This document shows, piece by piece, positions 1 to 5,866 of a DNA stretch of 8,105 nucleotides. Origin of the DNA: an uncultured Eubacteriales bacterium (GTDB lineage: Bacteria > Bacillota > Clostridia > Oscillospirales > CAG-272); assembly GCA_934401725.1 (NCBI GenBank), contig CAKRSS010000070.1:1-8105 (forward strand), read 5' to 3'. The position numbers were made by a program, and so were the translations under genes. The notes under the pieces are model-generated. The model had not been told where the DNA came from. It searched no databases and was given only the letters and a program-made list of their open reading frames with translations. Position 1 is the first letter of the stretch; each line of letters starts with the position of its first letter.

Positions 1-274
1 AACTTCATTCCAGCAGCCATTTGTACCGCAGACGCTCCCACCGGGACGCACGGAGGGCCGCCGGGGCGGGGCGTCCATGGTTAGCCTGCCCAGTGTGAGT
101 TGCGGTGAGCTTTCCGGCGAGTATGAACGCGGACGCAGTTCACTTCCCAAAAGGCGTCTTTCCGCCGGATGCAGACTTCGGCAAGGGTGGGCACGTCCCC
201 CCCACGCATGACGGGAGTGGGGGAGTCCAGAGGGGGCGAACCGTAGGTTCGGCCCCTTTGGGGCGACTCTTTTG

Positions 275-303
275 GTACTTTTCTGCTCGCGGCAGAAAAG
301 TAC
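275..303. repeat. Perfect 12-bp inverted repeat (stem-loop)
   Basis: The arms gtacttttctgc (275-286) and gcagaaaagtac (292-303) are exact reverse complements around a 5-base loop. No T-run follows on either strand within a few bases, so it is not a typical intrinsic terminator. It is followed on the minus strand by an accaaaag-type sequence, which together with the stem looks like a dispersed intergenic repeat. Confidence 0.75.
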
Positions 304-340
304 AGTTAAATCACGTCCCGCGGACGTTATGGCGACCGCT

Positions 341-530
341 CGCCAAAGCTAAAGAACTCTTTTTATAAAAAACCGCTTCCCGCCGACGTTCGGCGAGTAC
401 ACTTCTCCACCGTCGGAGACCGTCCACGGCGAGAGCCCGCCAAGGCTAAAGAACTTATTTTTCAAAAATCGCTTCCTGCCGACGTTCCGGCGTGCCTTCC
501 CAAGGCCTCAGAACTTATCTGAAAAAGCAT
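341..530 (-). repeat. Three degenerate direct repeats
   Basis: On the plus strand the core (c)gccaaRgctaaagaact occurs at about 341-358 and 438-455, with a more diverged copy at about 498-515. The agaactY cores start at 353, 450 and 510, so spacings are 97 and 60 bases. The first two copies continue into an A/T-rich block and then a gcttccYgccgacgtt motif (375-390 and 471-486). The differing spacing reflects about 37 extra bases in the first interval. Function unknown. Confidence 0.65.
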
Positions 531-625
531 ACGCGCATATGCAATAGCACGCACCAAAATAAGCCCCCCGTCAGCCGCGGCAACGACCACCCGCGACAAT
601 TTATGGAGGTTCCATACAAAGCAGT

Positions 626-666
626 CTGCCTCGCAAGCGCATACTGCCTCGCAAGCGCATACTGCC
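626..666. repeat. 18-bp tandem duplication
   Basis: The unit ctgcctcgcaagcgcata occurs twice head to tail (626-643 and 644-661), followed by the first five bases of a third copy (662-666). The copies are identical, suggesting recent slippage. It lies just downstream of the minus-strand promoter at 691-719, within the first about 60 bases of the predicted transcript. Confidence 0.9.
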
Positions 667-690
667 CAAAACGGTCACATAAGCAACCAC

Positions 691-719
691 ATTATAACAC
701 ATCCCCGCGGCTTTGTCAA
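691..719 (-). promoter_or_regulatory. Near-perfect sigma-A promoter firing leftward
   Basis: Read on the minus strand it is TTGACA (719-714), a 17-base spacer, then TATAAT (696-691): both hexamers match the housekeeping consensus exactly. The start of transcription would be about 684. It sits 44 bases downstream of the last spm-operon gene and points into the gene-less repeat region, so its product is either a non-coding RNA or a gene beyond the left edge. Confidence 0.8.
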
Positions 720-762
720 TACCCCAACTGCGCCTACGCCGCGGCGTCGACTCGTCCTGCCG

Positions 763-1023
763 CTATATCAGCGCGCTTATCAGCCACGCAAGGCCTACCA
801 CCGCCGCCCCTGCCGCCGCGCCGAGCAGAAAACGCCAGAGATCCCCACGCGACCGGCGCGTCGAAAAGCAGCTCTCGGCAACTATGCGGTTCGCCTCGCT
901 TAAAATGTCGGCCTGCGGCAGCCCGCTCGCGTCCGCACGGACGATGAAATACGCCGACTCGAATACGTCTCCGCGCCCGCCGCGCAGCACGACGGTCTGC
1001 CGCGCACACCCCTTGATTGCCAT
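763..1023 (-). CDS. Small one-helix membrane protein, third gene of the spm operon
   Basis: An 86-residue protein of unknown function. The ATG at 1023 is chosen because GGAGG stands 8 bases upstream; an in-frame GTG nine bases earlier lies inside that ribosome binding site. The N-terminal part (residues 1-55) is soluble, beginning MAIKGCARQ, with a later ESAYFIVR stretch and Cys at 6 and 52. An Arg-rich patch (57-64) precedes one hydrophobic C-terminal helix (about 64-86) rich in Ala, Gly and Leu. A positive patch before a C-terminal helix suggests a tail-anchored protein with its soluble part in the cytoplasm (inference). It follows spmB after 62 bases with no clear terminator between, so it is probably co-transcribed and may act in sporulation. 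I do not recognise the family by name. The overlapping frame reading back to 1081 has arginine-rich, shadow-like composition. Confidence 0.75.
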   Translation of the reverse strand: MAIKGCARQTVVLRGGRGDVFESAYFIVRADASGLPQADILSEANRIVAESCFSTRRSRGDLWRFLLGAAAGAAVVGLAWLISALI

Positions 1024-1085
1024 GTGAAACACCTCCGTTTCTGTCCTTACCGGAATTATTGACGGACAGAGGCGGCTTCATTCAG

Positions 1086-1649
1086 TCACCCGCCCCAGAA
1101 TATCCGGCTCACGGCGCAGGCGAGCAGAACGGAAAATATCATGACCGCAAACGCGACAGGGAAGGCGTAGCGCGTCCGCCTGACCCCGGCGGACGAAAAA
1201 TAAACGCTCAGAACGTATATCAGCGTGTCCGAGCTGCCCATGATGACGGAGGCGCAGAAGGCCTCGAAGCTGTCCGGGCCGAAACGCGTGAGCAGGTCGG
1301 AAAAGATCGCCGTCGACGCGCTGCCCGAGACAGGGCGCGTCAGAAGCAGCGGGAGCAGTCCCTCGGGGATGCCTATGCGCGAGGTGAGCGGCGCAATCAG
1401 CCGCCCGAGCAGCCCGACCGCGCCCGAGGCGTTCAGCATGCCGACGGCAACCAGCAGCGCCGTCAGCGTCGGGAGCAGCCCGACCGCGCACTCAAGCCCG
1501 CCCCGCGCGCCGCGCAGAAACGAGCCGAACAGGTCGCGCCGCCACAGCATCAGCCCGCCGCACAGACACACCACCGCCGGTATCACCAGCGACGAGACCG
1601 ACGAGAGCGGCGTCAGATGCGAGGAGAGCCAAACGGAAAGCTGCGTCAT
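1086..1649 (-). CDS. spmB: Spore maturation protein B (SpmB)
   Basis: A 187-residue membrane protein close to the usual SpmB length of about 180. It belongs to the nucleoside-recognition (Gate) domain family. SpmA and SpmB are needed in Bacillus and Clostridium for proper spore core dehydration and heat resistance (family knowledge). Visible features are a hydrophobic N-terminal helix (about 19-36), a Gly/Leu-rich helix with GLLPTLTALLVAVGML, the conserved RPVSGSAS motif (about 105-112), a following IMGSSDTLIYVLSVYF segment, and a C-terminal helix. Its ATG overlaps the spmA stop codon as ATGA, so translation is probably coupled; no strong separate ribosome binding site is seen (GGAG lies about 12 bases upstream). 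Confidence 0.93.
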   Translation of the reverse strand: MTQLSVWLSSHLTPLSSVSSLVIPAVVCLCGGLMLWRRDLFGSFLRGARGGLECAVGLLPTLTALLVAVGMLNASGAVGLLGRLIAPLTSRIGIPEGLLPLLLTRPVSGSASTAIFSDLLTRFGPDSFEAFCASVIMGSSDTLIYVLSVYFSSAGVRRTRYAFPVAFAVMIFSVLLACAVSRIFWGG

Positions 1650-2416
1650 GGTTTTTCGGTTCTCCGGGCGCGTGGGGGGCGATCGGAGTGGGCGGCGCGG
1701 TTTTGAGAGCCGGGTTGCCCGGAGTGGGCGGCGCGGCGTTCAGGGGAGGCCGCGCATTTTGTGGGCGCTGCGCGCCCGGATGCAGGCGTGGGCTCGGCGT
1801 GTACCGTCTGCCCGGAGCGTGCCGCGCGCCTCCCGGCGCGCTTTGCGCACCCCGCCGCCAGACGACAGCAGACCAGCGCCAGCGTTGCGCCGGCGAAAGA
1901 GCATATCCACACCGGAGCCACCACAGCGTAGGGCTCGGCCGCGCCTGCGGCGCGGCGCAGCGCCACCACCGTCGAGGGCACGAGCGAAACCGAGGCCGTG
2001 TTGAGCACGGCGAGCGTTATCATGTCGGCGCTCGCCGTCCCCGGCTCGGGGTTGACGGACTGCATCGCCGACATCGCGCGCAGCGCAAGCGGCGTCGCCG
2101 CGTTGCCGACGCCGAGCAGGTTGGCACTGATGTTGGCCGCGATGTCGTCGGCGCCGATGCCGGTCTGCCAGGCGGTCGGGAAGAAGACGCGCAGAAACGG
2201 TGACATCAGCCGCGCCAGCCGACGCACCGCCCCCGCGTCGGTCAGTACCTGCATGACGCCGCCCCACAGACACATGATTCCGCACAGCGACAGCGTCAAC
2301 TCGACCGCCCCCGCGGCGCTGTCCAGGACGGCATTTCCGAGCGCTTGAGTGTTGCCTGTGATGGCACTTATAGCAAGCGAAATAATACACAAAACGCCAA
2401 AAATTGACCCGATCAA
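1646..2416 (-). CDS. spmA: Spore maturation protein A (SpmA) with a long extra C-terminal tail
   Basis: A 256-residue protein whose first about 190 residues match SpmA, the partner of SpmB in spore core dehydration. It has an N-terminal helix (1-20), a second helix with the conserved LCGIMCLWGG segment (about 43-53), the NISANLLGVGNAATPLALRAM core (95-115), VLNTASVSLVPSTV (137-150) and a last helix (165-187). The start is a TTG at 2416, with GGAGG 5 bases upstream. Family members are usually about 195 residues; here residues about 192-256 form a low-complexity Arg/Ala/Ser/Pro tail that includes a duplicated AAHS unit coded by a 17-bp DNA repeat. The tail is positively charged and probably disordered. 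It ends in the ATGA overlap with spmB. No convincing sigma-E or sigma-A promoter could be assigned upstream. Confidence 0.92.
   Translation of the reverse strand: MIGSIFGVLCIISLAISAITGNTQALGNAVLDSAAGAVELTLSLCGIMCLWGGVMQVLTDAGAVRRLARLMSPFLRVFFPTAWQTGIGADDIAANISANLLGVGNAATPLALRAMSAMQSVNPEPGTASADMITLAVLNTASVSLVPSTVVALRRAAGAAEPYAVVAPVWICSFAGATLALVCCRLAAGCAKRAGRRAARSGQTVHAEPTPASGRAAPTKCAASPERRAAHSGQPGSQNRAAHSDRPPRARRTEKP
1684..1736. repeat. 17-bp direct repeat within the spmA tail
   Basis: The sequence cggagtgggcggcgcgg occurs identically at 1684-1700 and 1720-1736, 36 bases apart and thus in frame. It encodes the repeated AAHS segments near the SpmA C-terminus and supports growth of the tail by short repeat duplication. 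Confidence 0.85.
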
Positions 2417-2562
2417 AACAGCCTCCCGTTTAATCTTTCACAAAGCATTTTACCGGATTAAAATATAAGTCACGACTATAGGTAAAAATAGACAAAAACA
2501 AGCACTAATAATTGGAGGTTATTTGCGACAAACAACGAATTTTAACTATTTTCAAAAACCTC

Positions 2563-2591
2563 TTGACCGACACTATTTTCCGTTATATAAT
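2563..2591 (+). promoter_or_regulatory. Sigma-A promoter of the AbrB-type gene
   Basis: TTGACC (2563-2568), 17-base spacer, TATAAT (2586-2591). Transcription would start near 2598, leaving a leader of about 50 bases before the start codon. The surrounding DNA is much richer in A/T than the flanking genes. Confidence 0.8.
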
Positions 2592-2650
2592 AATATCAGA
2601 CAAATTTCGAGTTGTCACCAAAACTGAAAACCAAAAAAAGGAGAATGAAT

Positions 2651-2899
2651 ATGAAGTCTACTGGAATGGTGCGCCCCGTTGACGAACTGGGCCGTATAGT
2701 CCTGCCGAAGGAGCTTCGCAGAAGCCTCGACATCAACCCCCGCGATTCCGTCGAAATTTTCACCGATGGAGACAGAATCATTCTGCAGAAGTATCAGCCC
2801 GCCTGCATCTTCTGCGGCAACGCTGACCGTGTGGTCTACTACGAGGGCAAGCGCATTTGCACTGAGTGCCTCGAGAGAATCAAGGCTATGAACGCCTAA
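2651..2899 (+). CDS. AbrB/SpoVT-family transition-state regulator with C-terminal four-cysteine module
   Basis: An 82-residue predicted DNA-binding protein. Residues 1-48 form an AbrB-type swapped-hairpin domain: MKSTGMVRPVDELGRIVLPK, then ELRRSLDI, DSVEIFTDGDRIIL and QKY closely follow the N-terminus of Bacillus AbrB and Abh. Residues 52-55 (CIFC) and 70-73 (CTEC) give a C-x2-C-x14-C-x2-C pattern, likely a zinc-binding ribbon replacing the C-terminal multimerisation domain of Bacillus AbrB. The start is the ATG at 2651, because AGGAG lies 7 bases upstream; the ATG at 2645 is too close and the TTG at 2612 lies upstream of the site. It is a single-gene unit with its own promoter and terminators. 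AbrB-type proteins usually repress stationary-phase and sporulation genes as dimers or tetramers. The neighbouring divergent spmA may be a target, but that is only inference from position. Confidence 0.93.
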   Translation: MKSTGMVRPVDELGRIVLPKELRRSLDINPRDSVEIFTDGDRIILQKYQPACIFCGNADRVVYYEGKRICTECLERIKAMNA

Positions 2900-2926
2900 T
2901 TATATGCCGTCAGCAAAATAATTATT

Positions 2927-2965
2927 CCCGCCGGGCTCTCGGAGACCGGCGGGGTTTTTGTTCTT
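2927..2965 (+). terminator. Intrinsic terminator of the AbrB-type gene
   Basis: Arms cccgccgg (2927-2934) and ccggcggg (2946-2953) form a GC-rich stem followed by GTTTTTGTTCTTTT. On the minus strand the same stem is followed by AATAATTATTTT, so it may also stop transcription of the converging helicase gene. Confidence 0.88.
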
Positions 2966-2971
2966 TTGATG

Positions 2972-3004
2972 ACCGCCGTCCTCGTTACGGCGGTTTTTGT
3001 TTTT
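2972..3004 (+). terminator. Second tandem terminator-like hairpin
   Basis: Arms accgccgt (2972-2979) and acggcggt (2987-2994), a 7-base loop, then TTTTGTTTTT. It has the form of a strong rho-independent terminator and follows the first one directly. Confidence 0.75.
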
Positions 3005-3010
3005 CGGGTG

Positions 3011-3045
3011 ACCGCCGTTCTCATTCCGGCGGCTTTTGCCTTTTC
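3011..3045 (+). terminator. Third, weaker terminator-like hairpin
   Basis: Arms ccgccg (3012-3017) and cggcgg (3027-3032), followed by CTTTTGCCTTTT. It is a diverged copy of the hairpin 39 bases upstream (shared tgaccgccgt and cggcgg parts), with an interrupted T-tract. Confidence 0.55.
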
Positions 3046-3052
3046 GCACTCC

Positions 3053-5698
3053 TCAGTTCCAGCGCGAGACGCGGTATTTTTTATTGATGATTTTTTCGTT
3101 TATCGTGACATACGAGCGTCTGCGGCAGCGCAGAATCAGCTGCCGCCCGCCCTCGCGGTAGGTGTACACCGGCTCGAAGCGGCCGGTTGTCCGTTTCAGC
3201 CTGGCCGCGAGCAGCTCGACGTACTCCTTCTTTTTGCCTATGACCGTGGGGCAGGCGAAGGACAGATACGGGCGGCGGATTCCGAACAGGCCTTTGCCGA
3301 TGAGAATGTACCGCGGGTTCTGAATCGGCGTCAGAAGCTCGGTCATGGCGGTGTTGAATATATTCTGGTCGCGCACGGACGCGTCGCGCAGACGGAGGGT
3401 TACGTAGCCTAAGTATTTGTCGGCCTCGACCGCGACGCTTGAGGTGTGGGAGATGAGCCCGCACTCGCGCAGCGTGTCGCCGACGGCTGTTCCGAGCGTT
3501 TTCATGGAGCGCGCGGGATTTATGTGCAAAACCAGCCTCAGCACGGCGAAGTACAGCGCCGCCACCACGACGGCCATGACGGAGAGGGCGCAGAGCGAGA
3601 GCAGAATGTTCCCCTCGTTAATGGCAAGCCGCAGCAGCACTCCGGGAATTGACGCTGCGGCCGAAAGCATCACCGCAAGCGCCGCATTTACAAACGTAAA
3701 CACCGGTACTCGCCGCTCTTTCGGAACCTCGGTCTCGACGTTGACGACGGCGCTGCCGTCCGCCATAGCGTCGCGCCACATCTGCCGGACGCTGCCGCGG
3801 TCGGCGGACAGGCGCAGCATTTCGGCGTTGATGTCGTCTACCCCGCGCGCGTCGTAGGGCGGCTTTATGGCGGTAATGCGCCCGATGCCGCTCTCGATGA
3901 CGCCGGTGGTGTAGTTGGGGCTCATGAAGGTGTTGAAGCGGCGCGCGAGCGTGTCGTAATCGCAGGAGGTAAGCTCGTTTTTGTCCTGCAGCAGGCGGGT
4001 GGAGAGCCGCTCTGCCGGGGTTTCTGCGAGCAGGTGTTCAGGCTCGAGCGTGACAAGGTGCCAGATGTTGGCCGTCTTGTCGGGGTCGCGGCGGTCGATA
4101 CGTATGGCGCGCCCGCGCATCTGGTTGGACAGCACAAAGCTGCCGACAAAGCTGGCGAGAATGAGCGAATTTATGCAGGGCGAGTCCCAGCCCTCGCCGA
4201 GCAGAGACTTTGTGCCGACGAGAATCTGTATCCTTCCCGCCTCGAGCAGCCCGCCCACGCAGTCGACCGCGCGGTGCACCGCGCCGGGAAACTCAAAGGT
4301 GCAGTAGTCGGTGCCGGGGATGTCGCAGCGGCGGTGAGCGACGCCAGAGAGGTCGGTTTTGCGCGGCAGTATCACAAGCGAGCCCGAGAGAACGCCGATG
4401 TCGACGTCAGGGACGGCGCGGCGCAGCGTCTCGAATATGCTCACGACGTTCACGGAGCAGAACGCCTCGCCCGTTCCGATTTTTGCTACGCCCTCTTTTT
4501 TGATGAAGTCGGTGAGAACGAGCATGCGGAGCCGGTCGCCCATGTTCGCGGACTCGCTGACGGCGATTTTTCCGATGCTGTCCAGCTTTCCCGTCGACGA
4601 GACAAGCGTGCGCCGCAGGCGCTCGTCGAGGCAGAGCGCTGCGCGCCCCCGCTCGTAGACCCCGTGCCGCCGCAGCAGCTCGATTACAACGTCCCGCTGA
4701 CCCTCCGTCAGCAGAGGCCCCTCGAGGAGAAAACGGATTGCCGTCTCGGCGTATTTCATATTGAAGGGAGGCAGTCCCCGCCGCCCGGTCAGCTGACGCA
4801 CAAGCCTCCTGTCAGGGGCGAGGCCGCAGTGCCGCAGCAGCACTGCGAGCGCGATGTACTCTTTCGCCGCCGAGAAGAGGGCTTCGTAGTCCCGCCCGGA
4901 GCCCATCTTGCGGCAGACGTCGGAGAGCAGCCCGAGCCCGCCCAGCTCATCGACTGCGGCCTCGGCGCGCTCGCGGTACAGACGAATGGCGGCGGCCTCG
5001 TCTGCGGTCGGGTAGTTGAAATATATGTAGTCCTGGTGCGGGCAGAGCGTCCCCTGCCGCACAAGCTCGGGGACGAATATCTCCTCGTCCACCTCGCCGC
5101 AGATGCTTGTATAGCGCCGCCATTCGGAGTCCTCCGAGTCGTAAGGCGGCGTTGCGGTGAGCGATATGACGGTCACGTCCTGCCCGAGCGAGGACATAAA
5201 CCGCTCGAGCGCCCTCTGCCACTCGTTTTTCAGGTGGTGCGCCTCGTCGAGACAGACGGTTTTGATGCCGTGCGCCTTCATGACGGCGAAAATGTCGACG
5301 TCGGAGCAGTTGTCTTCGTCACAGCTGCCCGCGCCGCGGCCGTCCTCGCCCTCCGGCAACCTCTCAACGGAGGTGTAAAGCGCCTGATATGTGATGGAGT
5401 TGAGCAGCTTTATGCTGTGGAGGTCGTAGGAAAAGAGAGAAGGGAAGCTGCTCTCGTCGTCAAGAAACATGTCGCGGAAGCGCTCGCCCCACTGCTGACG
5501 GATGGCGGTGGTGGGGGACAGTATTATGCAGGGCGCGCCGAGGCGGCGGATGAGCTCGAGCCCGAGGACGGTCTTGCCGCTGCCGGGCGCGGCTACGATG
5601 TTGATTTTGCCGTCGGCAAGGTGCGCGTCGGCGCGGTCGAGCACCCGCTGCTGGTAGTCGCGGAACGTTCCCTTGAATTTTACGTTGTCAAAGTTCAT
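3053..5698 (-). CDS. DEAH-box superfamily II helicase with two membrane helices
   Basis: An 881-residue protein. Residues 1-560 form an SF2 helicase core of the ResIII/helicase-C type: FRDYQQ near 12-17, Walker A APGSGKT (37-43), DEAH (151-154), TAT (181-183), the late motif GEGWDSP (501-507) and the arginine-finger motif QMRGRAIR (526-533). All key ATPase residues are present, so it should hydrolyse ATP and move on or unwind nucleic acid. A helical segment (about 230-380) sits between the two lobes. Two hydrophobic stretches, about 664-690 and 697-722, predict a membrane hairpin, followed by a C-terminal domain (723-881) with an NPRYILIGK-like segment (about 794-802) and a basic end. No nuclease motif is evident. 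ATG at 5698 has AGGAGG 8 bases upstream. It is transcribed alone from its own promoter. The substrate is unknown; defence, DNA uptake or repair roles are guesses. Confidence 0.9.
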   Translation of the reverse strand: MNFDNVKFKGTFRDYQQRVLDRADAHLADGKINIVAAPGSGKTVLGLELIRRLGAPCIILSPTTAIRQQWGERFRDMFLDDESSFPSLFSYDLHSIKLLNSITYQALYTSVERLPEGEDGRGAGSCDEDNCSDVDIFAVMKAHGIKTVCLDEAHHLKNEWQRALERFMSSLGQDVTVISLTATPPYDSEDSEWRRYTSICGEVDEEIFVPELVRQGTLCPHQDYIYFNYPTADEAAAIRLYRERAEAAVDELGGLGLLSDVCRKMGSGRDYEALFSAAKEYIALAVLLRHCGLAPDRRLVRQLTGRRGLPPFNMKYAETAIRFLLEGPLLTEGQRDVVIELLRRHGVYERGRAALCLDERLRRTLVSSTGKLDSIGKIAVSESANMGDRLRMLVLTDFIKKEGVAKIGTGEAFCSVNVVSIFETLRRAVPDVDIGVLSGSLVILPRKTDLSGVAHRRCDIPGTDYCTFEFPGAVHRAVDCVGGLLEAGRIQILVGTKSLLGEGWDSPCINSLILASFVGSFVLSNQMRGRAIRIDRRDPDKTANIWHLVTLEPEHLLAETPAERLSTRLLQDKNELTSCDYDTLARRFNTFMSPNYTTGVIESGIGRITAIKPPYDARGVDDINAEMLRLSADRGSVRQMWRDAMADGSAVVNVETEVPKERRVPVFTFVNAALAVMLSAAASIPGVLLRLAINEGNILLSLCALSVMAVVVAALYFAVLRLVLHINPARSMKTLGTAVGDTLRECGLISHTSSVAVEADKYLGYVTLRLRDASVRDQNIFNTAMTELLTPIQNPRYILIGKGLFGIRRPYLSFACPTVIGKKKEYVELLAARLKRTTGRFEPVYTYREGGRQLILRCRRRSYVTINEKIINKKYRVSRWN

Positions 5699-5727
5699 TG
5701 TGGTGGCCTCCTGGGGGGTGTGGCTTT

Positions 5728-5756
5728 ATTGTACCATATTTCAGAGGCGGTTTCAA
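5728..5756 (-). promoter_or_regulatory. Sigma-A promoter of the helicase gene
   Basis: On the minus strand: TTGAAA (5756-5751), 17-base spacer, TACAAT (5733-5728), with a short leader of about 25-30 bases to the ATG at 5698. Confidence 0.8.
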
Positions 5757-5780
5757 TAGCGAGCGGGAATGTGGGGGGGC

Positions 5781-5809
5781 TTGACAAGACAGCTAGTATA
5801 TGCTACAAT
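5781..5809 (+). promoter_or_regulatory. Sigma-A promoter of the lipoprotein gene, extended -10
   Basis: TTGACA (5781-5786), 17-base spacer, TACAAT (5804-5809), with a TG at 5801-5802 giving an extended -10. It is back to back with the helicase promoter; the two -35 hexamers are only 24 bases apart. Confidence 0.85.
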
Positions 5810-5866
5810 GTCATTGCAGAGCAATATCTGTAAACAAAATACCCAAAATTTAAGGAGGAACACCCC

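Larger units (their letters stand above)
1..690 (-). repeat. Repeat-rich region without a supported gene, probably transcribed leftward
   Basis: No open frame here combines a ribosome binding site, a plausible start and protein-like composition. The stretch is built of imperfect repeats: a stem-loop at 275-303, three diverged copies of a unit with an AGTTCTTTAGC core read on the minus strand (353-516), several copies of a short motif like GCCGACGTTCGGCG (about 314-492), G/C runs around 195-240, and an 18-bp tandem duplication at 626-661. A strong minus-strand promoter at 691-719 points into it. Inference: a dispersed chromosomal repeat or a non-coding RNA leader or gene. Spurious open frames through it, such as the 70-codon frame 462-674 on the minus strand with repeated ACEAVC-like residues, lack a credible start. 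Confidence 0.6.

Noticed and set aside
105..368. An 87-codon plus-strand frame in the repeat region
   Set aside because: It runs through stem-loop and direct repeats, has no ribosome binding site, and reads as low-complexity G/R/P-rich sequence.
462..674. A 70-codon minus-strand frame with repeated ACEAVC-like residues and a hydrophobic middle
   Set aside because: The only in-frame start is a TTG without a Shine-Dalgarno site, and the repeated part is the 18-bp tandem duplication.
1..700. CRISPR array
   Set aside because: The repeats are few, diverged and unevenly spaced, and no cas gene is present.
1040..1070. Inverted repeat tctgtcc/ggacaga between spmB and the small gene
   Set aside because: Seven base pairs with a 17-base loop and no T-run; too weak to call a terminator.
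734..1081. A 115-codon minus-strand frame overlapping the small membrane protein
   Set aside because: It is out of frame with the gene supported by GGAGG at 8 bases and has arginine-rich shadow composition.
2417..2560. Candidate promoters for spmA such as TTGTTT-15-TATAGT or GTGACT-15-TAAAAT on the minus strand
   Set aside because: Spacers are too short and hexamers weak; no clear sigma-E or sigma-G site was found either.
2519..2626. A short plus-strand frame after GGAGG near 2514 beginning at a TTG
   Set aside because: It spans the AbrB-type gene promoter and has no protein-like features.
4034..5833. A 599-codon plus-strand open frame opposite the helicase gene
   Set aside because: It is the antisense shadow of a GC-rich gene; its composition is not protein-like and no ribosome binding site precedes it.
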